Below, in pieces: positions 41,938-51,892 of a DNA stretch of 64,000 nt (positions are counted from its first letter, which is position 1; the number at the start of each line of letters is the position of its first letter). The notes below the pieces were generated by a model, which was not told the DNA's origin, ran no database searches, and saw nothing but the letters and a program-made list of their open reading frames with translations. The position numbers and the translations under genes were made by a program. The DNA is taken from the NCBI GenBank assembly GCA_021186555.1, contig JAJKFL010000005.1, forward strand, positions 52,361,635-52,425,634. Reading direction: 5' to 3'. Origin of the DNA: Reticulitermes speratus. Taxonomy: Eukaryota; Arthropoda; Insecta; Blattodea; Rhinotermitidae.

Positions 41938-42675
41938 GCAACATTCCCTCCAATTTTGTTTACAGCTACGCGGACCTGCTACTGCTCTGAGCAGAAAATG
42001 TTTACACGACTGCGCGGACCTGCTACTGCTCTGAGCAGAAAATGTTTACACGACTGCGCGGACCTGCTACTGCTCTGAGCAGAAAATGTTTACACGACCG
42101 CGCGGACCTGCTACTGCTCTGAGCAGAAAATGTTTACACGACTGCGCGGACCTGCTACTGCTCTGAGCAGAAAATGTTTACACGACTGCGCGGACCTGCT
42201 ACTGCTCTGAGCAGAAAATGTTTACACGACTGCGCGGACCTGCTACTGCTCTGAGCAGAAAATGTTTACACGACCGCGCGGACCTGCTACTGCTCTGAGC
42301 AGAAAATGTTTACACGACTGCGCGGACCTGCTACTGCTCTGAGCAGAAAATGTTTACACGACTGCGCGGACCTGCTACTGCTCTGAGCAGAAAATGTTTA
42401 CACGACTGCGCGGACCTGCTACTGCTCTGAGCAGAAAATGTTTACACGACTGCGCGGACCTGCTACTGCTCTGAGCAGAAAATGTTTACACGACTGCGCG
42501 GACCTGCTACTGCTCTGAGCAGAAAATGTTCACACGACTGCGCGAAACTTTAAAAGTTTTTTTTTGTAATATGCATAATAAGAATATTCACAATAAAAAT
42601 TGAAAAATTGCATCTGCGCGGCAACAATTCAGTGTGTGCGGCCGCGCACCCGCGCAGCTTAGAGGGAACATTGAT
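41938..42675. mobile_element. hAT-like element carrying a 44-bp tandem array
   Basis: The right end GCAGCTTAGAGGGAACATTG and the left end CAACATTCCCTCCAATTTTG are imperfect inverted repeats of the GTTCCCTCTAA type found at hAT element ends. Inside, GCGCGG/CCGCGC blocks lie near both ends (42613-42656). The left half is replaced by the array in the next entry. No transposase is present. Confidence 0.5.
41968..42543. repeat. 44-bp minisatellite, about 13 copies
   Basis: The unit CTGCGCGGACCTGCTACTGC, TCTGAGCAGAAAATGTTTAC, ACGA is almost invariant; two copies have CCGCGCGG. Each unit contains TGCTCTGAGCA, a perfect hairpin, extendable as CTGCT...AGCAG. The near-identity means recent expansion. 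Confidence 0.96.
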
Positions 42676-42679
42676 TCAC

Positions 42680-43360
42680 TGGCATAAACTTCACGCACAA
42701 GATGCAATCACGCACCTCATTAACAATTTTCCACCAGCAACATTTAGCTACATGGAGGCTCCACAAACCTTACAGTACAATAGAAACATGGCTACCACCG
42801 AAGTCTGTATTATTACTCAATATAACTGTGACAACAAACAATGAGCGCTATATTAATGACAACAGATACGTCAGTGTTGCCAGACTTTCAGGTTTCAAGT
42901 AAAAAATGCACCGCACTGAAGCACGTCTGAACTATACAGTGCGTTTATCTTGTCTGTGTCGTGAGCATCGCTGCTCTCGCGTGATGTGTCGGCGGATGCA
43001 TGCTTTGTATCCGATAACGCTGACACGCTTGGTGCGGCGACAAAAGAAACAGCCTGTATTTAAGATTTAGTTCCGATCTCAAATTAAATGTACTGTTTCT
43101 ACATTGCAAGACTAATCGAGTGATATTCTTTAGGAAAATAATCAGTGTTTATTGTGCGTATCGCATGAAACGTACATATATTGTGTGGGAGAAATGTAGA
43201 CCTTTTAAAAAGTTAATGCAGGTGGTGGTATATAGTATATATAGTGGTATAGAGTAACCACTGTGGTTTAAGGCGTTAATGTATTCGACATATGTACGCC
43301 TGTAGTAATAATTATGCATATAAATGTACCAATACATTGCACAAACATTAAGCAGATAAT
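42680..43360. other. No gene recognised
   Basis: Unassigned. Frames at 42608-42902 overlap the hAT-like end and look spurious. Confidence 0.4.
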
Positions 43361-43427
43361 TAGTAACTTTATAACCAACTGATACACAATTGAACCAATT
43401 TTATTGTAGCGTCTATATTATTATACG

Positions 43428-43467
43428 CCCCTACATATGTTTCGGACCTCAGTCCATCCTCAGGGGG
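43428..43467 (-). ncRNA. Hammerhead-like ribozyme motif, left copy of E4
   Basis: On the minus strand: stem I CCCC/GGGG; core CTGAGGA-T; stem II GGAC/GTCC with loop TGAG; GAAA; CATATG; TA. All conserved positions of a type I hammerhead are present, plus the extra T. Confidence 0.72.
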
Positions 43468-43674
43468 TCTTGTTCGTAATAACCACTAAATCAAATACAT
43501 GTTGTCATGGGACATATAGCACTTATGTACCACTATTGTGGTAAAATTGTCTTGAATATAATGGTAAAAGTATTAAAACACAGTTTTTTATGTTACTTTA
43601 CCACAATAGTGGTACATAAGTGCTGTATGTCCCATGACAACATGTATTTGATTTAGTGGCTTTCACGAACAAGA

Positions 43675-43714
43675 CCCCCTGAGGATGGACTGAGGTCCGA
43701 AACATATGTAGGGG
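43675..43714 (+). ncRNA. Hammerhead-like ribozyme motif, right copy of E4
   Basis: Same sequence as 43428-43467 in the other direction: CCCC at 43675-43678, core from 43679, GGGG at 43711-43714. Predicted cleavage would be after the A of GTA at 43710. Confidence 0.72.
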
Positions 43715-43859
43715 CGTATAATAATATAGACGCTACAATAAAAGTGGTACAATTGTGTATCAGTTGGTTATAAATTTATTAATTCATAAAGATGCACGGT
43801 GATACTAATATGAAATTAAGCAGATAATCTTAATTCTTACTGCGAAAGAACCTTAGACC

Positions 43860-44240
43860 TCATACACCGGTAGTAATTAATTTATCGTGTACCCCTTGCT
43901 GGCCCCACAGTGTAGAAAGAAATATCAGAAGTAGAACAGGCCTCATATTTCTTTCGCCAGTTGTGACACTTACTACATTGTTATTTAAATTTACTTTTGT
44001 GCCTGTTTTCTTGTGGACTACCCCTTTATTGTAACATAATAGACAGCTGTAATATAGCACAGGCCTACAATTCTGCATACGCCTACATCATTCTATAGGC
44101 CTATTCTGCGGTAATGTTTTTGATCCCAGCCATTTTCAGGTTACCAACCCGTGCATTCACGGTTCCATCATTACCTTATTTTGCTGCAGGTTATTTTAAG
44201 CACTTTAATTAATGTTACATGTGCATGTTTTGTCGTAGGA
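43860..44240. other. No gene recognised
   Basis: Unassigned single-copy-looking sequence. Confidence 0.4.
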
Positions 44241-44258
44241 CGACTAATGTTTGCGAAA

Positions 44259-44630
44259 GTCGCCCTCGGTGGACTAGTGGTTAGCGTGCTCGCCACTGGA
44301 CCCAAGGTTCGCGGGTTCGATCCCGACCGAGGGCGATGGATTTTTCAGAGGGGAAGTAAAGCCGTCGGTCCCATTTACAGCATGTAAAAGAACCTTCGGG
44401 CATGAATAGAACCAGTAATGTCCGTAAGCAAAATTCAAGCGGCCAATTCTCCTGACTGCCTGCCAGATGGCTCTGGCAGTCTCATCAGGATTGAGCAAAA
44501 ACTTGTGCGGTCAGTGAGCCGGTCACTCACTACAGAATGCACACTTACCGACTAGGAAAACCTTCGGGATGAAATCCCAAAAGAAGGAGGCTTTGGCCCA
44601 CCTCGGGCTGTAACGCCATGGAAGAAGAAG
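44259..44630 (+). mobile_element. SINE, family S2, with 13-bp target duplication
   Basis: AATGTTTGCGAAA is at 44246-44258 and 44631-44643. The head GTCGCCCTCGGTGGACTAGT, GGTTAGCGTG (A box), GCGGGTTCGATCCCG (B box), ACCGAGGGCGATGG folds with a nine-pair acceptor-like stem (CGCCCTCGG/CCGAGGGCG). The anticodon arm does not fold, so this is a SINE head and not a working tRNA. The middle is shortened (GATTTTTCAGAGGGGAAGTA), and the tail is GAAGAAGAAG. Confidence 0.92.
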
Positions 44631-44950
44631 AATGTTTGCGAAAAGTGTTGCAATAATATGCTAATAGCAGTGCGTACATTTCAAACATTTGATTCAGGCT
44701 CTTGTATCTTCCCTTATACTACAAAAAACGTAAAGATTATAGAAAACCATAATTTCGCCTTTTTTTGGTATGGGCGTGAAGCTTACACTCCCAGGCTGCG
44801 TGCTGGAAGTTCTCTTTGATTTTTTAATATTGTCAATGGTCACAGTGTCTTTAAAATTGCGACAATTCGGGAATCCGATGTGCTTCCTTCATCAGATTAC
44901 AGAATAAAGTAAGAACTCGATTCCGCATTTTATATAATTTAGTTGGCTTA

Positions 44951-44991
44951 TTCCGACGTTTCGAAGGGCGTTATACATCCATCTTCAGGGT
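44951..44991 (-). repeat. GAAACGTCGG-type repeat core
   Basis: On the minus strand CCTGAAGATGGATGTATAAC, GCCCTTCGAAACGTCGGAAT. Core halves are intact, but stem II is unpaired and the stem III T is A. Confidence 0.5.
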
Positions 44992-44999
44992 AACTAAAT

Positions 45000-45605
45000 T
45001 TGATTCACCTGAACTGAATTCAGTCACTCTTACTATTGAGACGACGTGTTCTTCCCATAACATCGCACAGTGTTAAAACCCAAAATGCCGTCATTTGATA
45101 AAGAAAGGTCGTGTAAACCCGAAAACGTAAGTGAGAATTCCTGCACCAACCCGTCCCTTGAAAGATCTATTTTGAATCCCGAAATCAGATGACCTCATTC
45201 TTGAAGGTTTTCGGCAAAAAAAAAAAACAAATACACATTAGTCAATTTCTCCTTATAAACTAAAGACACTAGGTTAAACAGTATTTATACTTTTGTTTCT
45301 GTAAACCAGGAATTCTACGCACAATGTGCCCGTTAGTGATTTCTAGGAATTACACCCACGGAGTTTAATTTTGCCTTTGTAACATGCACAAAATGAATTT
45401 TGTGTGTGCTTTTTATGTTTAAATGCACACGATATAGCAAGAATTTAACATCGCAGTAACTCCAAAAAATAAATAAAGTGTAAAAAAAAGTAAAAAAAAA
45501 AATCCCCCAAAGATATTAAAATTCTAAATCGAGATATGCGTAAGCATTAATTTCTGTTGCTCTTGTCCCAGCTATTTAGGAATAAAGTACGCCTGTTTAC
45601 ACCAA
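45000..45605. other. No gene recognised
   Basis: AT-rich, with poly(A) runs at 45220-45230 and 45484-45502. Confidence 0.4.
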
Positions 45606-45617
45606 ACAAACATCAAA

Positions 45618-46919
45618 CATCAACATCGCAGCCGAAGCCTGAAGATGGGACCGATACGTTGTCCCGAAACGTCGGTAAATAATTACCACACGACGCCGTG
45701 TAATTACCCAGAAGACCACAGATTTCATCAACATCGCGGCGGAAGCCTGAAGATGGAACCGATACGTTGTCCCGAAACGTCGGTAAATAATTACCACACG
45801 ACGCCGTGTAATTACCCAGAAAACCACAGATTTCATCAACATCGCGGCGGAAGCCTGAAGATGGGACCGATACGTTGTCCCGAAACGTCGGTAAATAATT
45901 ATCACACGACGCCGTGTAATTACCCAGAAGACCACAGATTTCATCAACATCGCGGCGAAAGCCTGAAAATGGGACCGATACGTTGTCCCGAAACGTCGGT
46001 AAATAATTACCACACGACGCCGTGTAATTACCCAGAAGACCACAGAATTCATCAACATCGCGGCGGAAGCCTGAAGATGGGACCGATACGTTGTCCCGAA
46101 ACGTCGGTAAATAATTACCACACGACGCCTTGTAATTACCCAGAAGACCACAGATTTAATCAACATCGCGGCGGAAGCCTGAAGATGGAACCGATACGTT
46201 GTCCCGAAACGTCGGTAAATAATTACCACACGACGCCGTGTAATTACCCAGAAGACCACAGATTTAATCAACATCGCGGCGGAAGCCTGAAGATGGAACC
46301 GATACGTTGTCCCGAAACGTCGGTAAATAATTACCACACGACGCCGTGTAATTACCCAGAAGATCACAGATTTCATCAACATCGCGGCGGAAGCCTGAAG
46401 ATGGAACCGATACGTTGTCCCGAAACGTCGGTAAATAATTACCACACGACGCCGTGTAATTACCCAGAAGACCACAGATTTCATCAACATCGCGGCGGAA
46501 GCCTGAAGATGGGACCGATACGTTGTCCCGAAACGTCGGTAAATAATTATCACACGACGCCGTGTAATTACCCAGAAGACCACAGATTTCATCAACATCG
46601 CGGCGGAAGCCTGAAAATGGGACCGATACGTTGTCCCGAAACGTCGGTAAATAATTACCACACGACGCCGTGTAATTACCCAGAAGACCACAGATTTCAT
46701 CAACATCGCGGCGGAAGCCTGAAGATGGGACCGATACGTTGTCCCGAAACGTCGGTAAATAATTACCACACGACACCGTGTAATTACCCAGAAGACCACA
46801 GATTTCATCAACATCGCGGCGGAAGCCTGAAGATGGGACCGATACGTTGTCCCGAAACGTCGGTAAATAATTACCACACGACGCCGTGTAATTACCCAGA
46901 AGACCACAGATTTCATCAA
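45618..46919 (+). repeat. 108-bp tandem array, 12 copies, each with a hammerhead-like core
   Basis: Each unit has CATCGCGGCGGAAGC, then CTGAAGA-T-GGGAC, a nine-base loop, GTCCC-GAAA-CGTCGG-TA, AATAATTACC and ACACGACGCCGTGTAATTAC. Stem II GGGAC/GTCCC is perfect in the GGGAC copies and has one mismatch in the GGAAC copies. GAAA-C(GTCG)G-TA has exactly the spacing of the true hammerhead-like motifs at 43675 and 51851. The proximal stem I is missing (C against A), though CGGCG/CGCCG could form a distal helix. The ~450-codon frames on both strands (WVITRRRVVIIYRRFGTTYR) arise because 108 divides by three. Confidence 0.93.
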
Positions 46920-46964
46920 ACTAGAAGACAGTTTGCACAGACCTGGGTACAAGATACGAGACTG

Positions 46965-47005
46965 TAAAACCTGAAGATGATCTCAGAGATCGAAACATGT
47001 TAGAC
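46965..47005 (+). ncRNA. Degenerate hammerhead-like motif
   Basis: CTGAAGA-T-GATCTCAGAGATC-GAAA-CATG-TT. Stem II GATCTC/GAGATC is perfect. Stem I does not pair convincingly, and the position after stem III is T. It lies just downstream of the 108-bp array. Confidence 0.45.
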
Positions 47006-47099
47006 ATATTACATAAACAGCAGTATTATTAGATGTACTGATTGTTGGTTAATGAGTAATTGATCATAATATATAATTGACATAATGAGAAACCTGAGT

Positions 47100-47225
47100 T
47101 TTCCACGGCGTTGGGGATAGACATTGTGGTGTTCTGGGCTATGACCTGTGTAAACTAGCAGGTGTTATAGCAACGTGTAATAGAAAATACTGCCTCCGTC
47201 TTCAGCGTGAAAAACACTATCCCTA
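47100..47225. repeat. Decayed GAAACGTC-family flank
   Basis: TGTGGTGTTCTGGGCTATGA and GCCTCCGTCTTCAGCGTG resemble parts of this repeat family (compare 11805-11905), but the GAAACG half is missing. Confidence 0.35.
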
Positions 47226-47542
47226 AATGGCTACCCCTGTCCACCGTGTCCCTTCCTTTTCCTCACGTCCATCACATAACCTGCTACTTTCCAAACCTGT
47301 GTTACTGTCTACCCTGAAGATCGAAGCAATATGTACCGGACTACACTGCATTAAAACTCACAAGACCACACTAAAACCCACTCGATGCAAAGCATATCAC
47401 ACTGCGCTGGTAGTTTCCTGTGTATTTAGTTACGTATTGCCTAGCAGTAGACTTTATTGCCATTGGCCAAACGGGCCGCACCATGTCTCGTTAAATGTAA
47501 CTCTTTATGGGGAAAAGGTAATACGATGTCCAACTACATTCA

Positions 47543-47700
47543 TTCATTCTGTAGTCTGTCTTACGACAGGTCCGTAGCCTCTTCAGTCTGTAGTCTGTCT
47601 TACGACAGGTCCGTAGCCTCTTCATTCTGTAGTCTGTCTTACGACAGGTCCGTAGCCTCTTCATTCTGTAGTCTGTCTTACGACAGGTCCGTAGCCTCTT
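47543..47700 (-). repeat. 39-bp tandem repeat, four copies, LINE 3' end
   Basis: Same 39-bp unit as 2444-4162, only four times, all with the CCTC variant. Read on the minus strand each unit ends Y-G-P-V-V-R-Q-T-T-E-stop. Confidence 0.93.
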
Positions 47701-47876
47701 CCAAAGCGAGTTCTTCATAGAGCGCGATGTAGTGCTTCCTCTTTCAATTTCCAGCATCTTCTCTTTTTCATAAGGTCATCCAGTAGCTTCTTACGTCTTC
47801 TCCCTCGTCTTTCCGTCCTTCCTTCTAACTTTCCTTCAATCACGTGTTTCAGAAGGCAGTTTCTAAGGTGCAGGAA
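47701..47876 (-). pseudogene. LINE ORF2 C-terminal tail, second copy
   Basis: The minus strand reads NCLLKHVIEGKLEGR, RGRRRKKLLDDLMKK, RCWKLKEEALHRAL, stop, RTRFGRGYGP and then enters the 39-bp repeat. It is 5'-truncated near 47876. Frame kept through the site that is broken in the 4163-4800 copy, with a different stop, so the two insertions are independent. Confidence 0.85.
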
Positions 47877-47927
47877 TAGGTATTTATAATGGAAGTAATT
47901 CCTGCCGTCAGCAGTGACATTGGGATT

Positions 47928-48200
47928 AAAAGGCCGGTACCATTCAGTCGGTATAGTGACTATACTTCAGGTCGGATAACTGAAGGCTGGAAATTCGAAT
48001 CCAGTCAGAGCTAAGAGATGTTTCTCTCTTCCGAAACTTTCAGACTGCATCAGAGGCCCCATAACCTCACATTAAATGTGTACAAGTATGTATTTGGCCG
48101 AGGTAAATCGGCCGGAGCGTAACGACAAGCCCTCACTTCTATCTAGTAAAGTGGTTAACAATACATGCAGCTAAAAGTCCACTCATGGTGTTTACCTTTC
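47928..48200 (+). mobile_element. SINE, family S4
   Basis: The head GGCCGGTACCATTCAGTCGG, TATAGTG (A box) and AAATTCGAATCCAG (B box). The body has CTCACATTAAATGTGTACAA, GTAAATCGGCCGGAG and CCCTCACTTCTATCTAG, and the end is GTTTACCTTTC. Confidence 0.7.
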
Positions 48201-48204
48201 AATG

Positions 48205-48905
48205 GGATGTATATTTTATCACAGAGTTTACTGTCTTCTAGAGTGTAGTTTGGTAGACAGGTGCCAAACCACAAAATATCACATTCCGCGAGCAGTAATC
48301 TTTACCGACACCGCCATGATAACCTAGAATTGCATACTTTATGCAACTATTGTATGAGGGGCAGCATTTCTCGTGACTACTTTCATAAGTTTCATGCAAT
48401 AAGGTCGTTATCTTGAACATTACACAACCAAAAGTTAATGCAATCCACCAAAACTAAATGTAACTTCAATCAGTTCGTGTGTTTCTGATAAGAGGACAGA
48501 GGTATAGTCATGGCCTTCCCACTTTATGTTCACTTAACGCATTTTGCACAAATAATAAACGGATTATTTATGTCAGAAAAATATTCTATATCTTTTTTGT
48601 TTTTGTATTAATACCAAATCCCTACTCAAATGGAAATATAAAGCGGAATTCATTGAATAAAATACAATTTACGTTTTATTTTCATCATAATTCTTGTGGT
48701 TTTATAATTATCCCACTCACACAGATCAGTATTTTAATGCGATTTCGGCATTCAGTCAGAAACAATGAATGTGCTGAAAATAGAGGAACTTACATGATAT
48801 ATTCAAATAGACTAGAATATCATCAGTTTACCCAAAATGTAAAACCAAACATTCAAATAATCATTAAGTCGCCTATTCAATAACGTATTTATTAGTTTAG
48901 ACACG
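48205..48905. other. No gene recognised
   Basis: Includes a 134-codon plus frame (48479-48883), AT-rich with no domain. I regard it as chance. Confidence 0.45.
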
Positions 48906-48921
48906 CTCTCAATAGCTCAGG

Positions 48922-49231
48922 GAGGGGCACACGGTGGCGCAGTTGGTTGAGGCATTGCGCTAACAAACCGAAACGTCGCGGGTACGATTCCCGATGGTGT
49001 CACTGGAATTTTTCACTGACATAATCGTTTCGGTCACACTATGGCCCTGGGGTCGACTCAGCCTCTAACAGAAATGAGTACCAGGAATTTTTCCTGGGGG
49101 GTAAAGGCGGCCGGTGCGTAGGGCTGACAACCTTGCCACCTTCATGTGCCGATTGTCTAAAAACCTGGGAGCCTCGACCTCCTGGAGCCCTAAGGGTCTG
49201 TCAAGGCCTGTAATGGGATTGCTTTACTTTA
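48922..49231 (+). mobile_element. SINE, family S3, with 14-bp target duplication
   Basis: CTCAATAGCTCAGG is at 48908-48921 and 49232-49245. GGTGGCGCAGTTGGTTGAGG (A box), GCGGGTACGATTCCCG (B box), GGGGTCGACTCAGCCTCTAA, GGTGCGTAGGGCTGACAACC, and the end CAAGGCCTGTAATGGGATTG plus CTTTACTTTA. Complete. Confidence 0.95.
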
Positions 49232-49249
49232 CTCAATAGCTCAGGATAT

Positions 49250-50615
49250 ACAGTGTTAAAATGCTGGATGATCAGTGAATGATGACTGCAAAGGATGCGA
49301 AAGGAAGTATTGCAGTTTTTACATACTATCCTGTCACTCGCCTGCAGGGACTGACGAAAACACGATAACACCGAGAATTGAACGGAGGACTTCATAAACA
49401 TGAAACACAGAAAACGAAGTCAATATGGTCCACACCCAAATTGCTCACAAATACCTACCAGTTCGCACGGCGTCATAACTCAGAATCGTAATACAAACTT
49501 CATTGTTTGACAGCCATGAAAGGCTTACATCTCATGTAACAGAGAGTATTCTACTAAAACTGAAGGAACATTTCACAAATTAAGTTCACCTCCATTCAAA
49601 AATGTCTATAAGAATTTCATAGAGTTTCTTTGATGAAAATTCCTCTATACGAACAAGTCCGTGCCGCATTTTGTGTAAGATAATGGCGGTAACTTATGTG
49701 AGTTTTCACTCATAAAATGTGTTCTACTTTCCAGTTCGATTTTAAAAACCATTAGCAGTCAATTTCTTCGTAAATCACAAGGGCAACTTCAGACTGTATT
49801 CTACCAAACCACGCAAAAAATTGCCTTAGTGGTTAACGAGAAGAGGGCATTAACAAACAGAACATAAAAACTCTATTCTGAAGACATGAAGAAAGGGTTT
49901 TTATTGAGTTCCACGGCAATATTTATACAACTTCAAAGTTCATTTGTATTTTATGATGCCGTAAAGGGAAGAATTAGTTAAGAGCTGTAAAAAGCAAAAG
50001 CTTCCGTTCTTTGGTACCAAGTAATTTTACTCGCTGGAAGCAGACACCCAAGTTTCAACATTGCTAATAACATTATACTATATATATATATATAGCTCCT
50101 TCAGAATCAGATCCATCCACCCTCTCAAAATCATAACCTAATTCCCTTGAGACCCATTTTAAGTTTAACCGCTAATTTCCTTTTGTGACTTCTAAGTGAC
50201 CTTTCTCCAACAAACACCCACGCCAAAATTCAGTACGAATTTCTTGTATCCCAAATCCATGTTACATGCCCAACACACTATAGCTTATTAACACGTTTAG
50301 CAACTAACTAAATGTCACTCAGCTATTGAAAAAATTCTTCGCCTATTATGAAGACCGAAGGTTCATAAGTGTCCACACACCTAACGCATCACTTTGCTCT
50401 AAATTATAAACGCAGCCACAGCAATTGAAGCTTGGGCTGACACACCATCCCTGTCATAGTCACGTGGCCAACGGTACGTTCTACAAACTATGGCAGTATG
50501 AAACAAGTGAACGTAATAGCAATATAACATTGTCCATATCGCGTACGTGCGCCTGTACAATGACGTGTACGAGTTGGTTCTCAATATATATTACTCTGTA
50601 ACAGCAATATATTTA
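49250..50615. other. No gene recognised; TA run at 50077-50093
   Basis: Long single-copy-looking AT-rich interval. Short frames only, and no splice-bounded open segment that I could find. Confidence 0.4.
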
Positions 50616-50635
50616 TATAGGTATAAATTTACACT

Positions 50636-51038
50636 GTCGACCTCGGTGGACTAGTGGTTAGCGTGCTCGCCACTGGACCCAAGGTTCGCGGGTTCGATCC
50701 CGACCGAGGTCGATGGATTTTTAAGGATGATAAAAATCCGGAGCACCACTTCCTTCGGAGGGGAAGTAAAGCCGTCGGTCCCATGTCGTAGATTTACGGC
50801 ATGTAAAAATGAATAAAAATGTTGCGTAAGCCAAATTGCCTCCATTTCTCATCCAAGTCTCCTGACTGCCTGCCAGATGGCTCTGGCGTGCACATCAGGA
50901 TCGATAGAACACTAAGCGCGGCTAGCTGGCCGGTCACCAGCTGCCATGAATGCGCATGACTTAGTAACCTCGACAAGAGGAGGCAAGAGGAGGCCCAGGC
51001 CCATACAGGGCTGTTGAGCCAAGAATTATTATTATTAT
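50636..51038 (+). mobile_element. SINE, family S2, with 14-bp target duplication
   Basis: TATAAATTTACACT is at 50622-50635 and 51039-51052. The head GTCGACCTCGGTGGACTAGT and GCGGGTTCGATCCCGACC, body GGGGAAGTAAAGCCGTCGGT, end GGGCTGTTGAGCCAAG with an (ATT)n tail. The acceptor-like stem is TCGACCTCGG/CCGAGGTCGA, a changed but still paired version of the one at 44259. Confidence 0.94.
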
Positions 51039-51054
51039 TATAAATTTACACTTC

Positions 51055-51230
51055 TTCAATTCCTGGCAGGGGCGAGACGCTTCTGTCCCCATCCCAAGCG
51101 TCCAGAACTTCTTTGGGACCCACTAAGCGTCTTACACAATGGCTATCGCGGGATGTTTCATAGACTGTGAGGAATTCCTTGACCAACTGAGGAACAATCA
51201 GCTTCTAAAGAAGGCATAAGATTTATGGAT
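51055..51230 (+). pseudogene. LINE 3' tail fragment
   Basis: Ends with AGACTGTGAGGAATTCCTTG, ACCAACTGAGGAACAATCAG and CTTCTAAAGAAGGCA, a decayed match to the 3' part of 9830-10075 (CTTGACTAGCTGAGG, CTTCTCAAGAAGG). Confidence 0.5.
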
Positions 51231-51575
51231 TTATTTAGTTAGATATGTGATTATTCGATTGTAATGATCACTAGAGATACAATAATTGCGCTGGGAAACA
51301 GAACAGTTGTGAGCAAATTACAAACAATAACGTTGAACGATTTGCGTCCACAAAACCCAAACACATTTAATTCAATTCTAATACATATTGTAAATCTCAT
51401 ATGTGTTCAAACAATGACAACGTCGTAGGTTCATATTTCACAGCAATTATAAGGGCGACAGCAATTCATTTCACACTGTTGACACCGTGCATCTTCGTCA
51501 TATTAAATTAAGTTATAAACCAACCGATGCACACAAAACCACTTTTAAGTAGCTTTATATAAAATGTTAAAATTG

Positions 51576-51620
51576 TACCCCTACACGTGTTTCGATCCTA
51601 GGATCATCGTCAGGGGGTTT
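51576..51620 (-). ncRNA. Hammerhead-like ribozyme motif, left copy of E5
   Basis: On the minus strand: stem I ACCCC/GGGGT (five pairs); core CTGACGA-T; stem II GATC/GATC closing CTAG (GATCCTAGGATC); GAAA; CACGTG; TA. Confidence 0.7.
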
Positions 51621-51850
51621 ATTGCTAAAAGCTACAGTCACTTCAACACTTGATTTAAAATATTCTATCTGCACTTTGAAACATAAGTTAAAATCTTGTA
51701 AAAAGATCTCTAAAAGTTGTAAAATTATAAAGCACTGTAGATGGTAGATTGTGGAACTGCTGGCGTTGGTATTAAAAGCATATGAATTTTTTGCGTGGAG
51801 CGGAGTGTACTACGTGTTGTGCGGTGAGGAGTACTACGGTGGAGCAATAA

Positions 51851-51892
51851 ACCCCCTGACGATGATCCTAGGATCGAAACACGTGTAGGGGT
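51851..51892 (+). ncRNA. Hammerhead-like ribozyme motif, right copy of E5
   Basis: Inverted twin of 51576-51620. ACCCC at 51851-51855, core CTGACGA at 51856-51862, GGGGT ending at 51892. The N7 position is C here, against T, A or G in other copies, as the hammerhead consensus allows. Confidence 0.7.

Larger units (their letters stand above)
43368..43774. mobile_element. Ribozyme-bearing inverted-repeat element (E4)
   Basis: The cleanest member. Arms of 178 bp (43368-43545 and 43597-43774) are nearly perfect inverted repeats around a ~51-bp centre. Each arm contains TTTATAACCAACTGATACAC, ATTTTATTGTAGCGTC-like sequence, then a hammerhead-like core with its CTGA side toward the centre, then AATCAAATACATGTTGTCAT. 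The terminus GATGCACGGTGAT is at 43791-43803. No protein gene is present. Confidence 0.88.

Noticed and set aside
41968..42543. CRISPR-like regular repeats (also 33380-34065, 34805-35292)
   Set aside because: The units are contiguous with no unique spacers, and the context is a eukaryotic genome; these are minisatellites.
44259..44335. Functional tRNA genes at SINE heads (also 10920, 50636, 63621)
   Set aside because: A and B boxes are present, but no anticodon arm folds properly and SINE bodies follow directly, with target duplications around the whole unit.
45597..46967. Frames of 440-451 codons on both strands
   Set aside because: A product of a 108-bp tandem repeat. Both strands are open equally, and there is no start, splice or domain evidence.
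46971..47003. Full hammerhead claim for this copy
   Set aside because: Core and stem II fit, but stem I does not pair and the residue after stem III is wrong, so it is listed only as degenerate.
48479..48883. 134-codon plus-strand frame
   Set aside because: AT-rich composition, no recognisable domain, no splice sites; a frame of this length is expected by chance in 64 kb.
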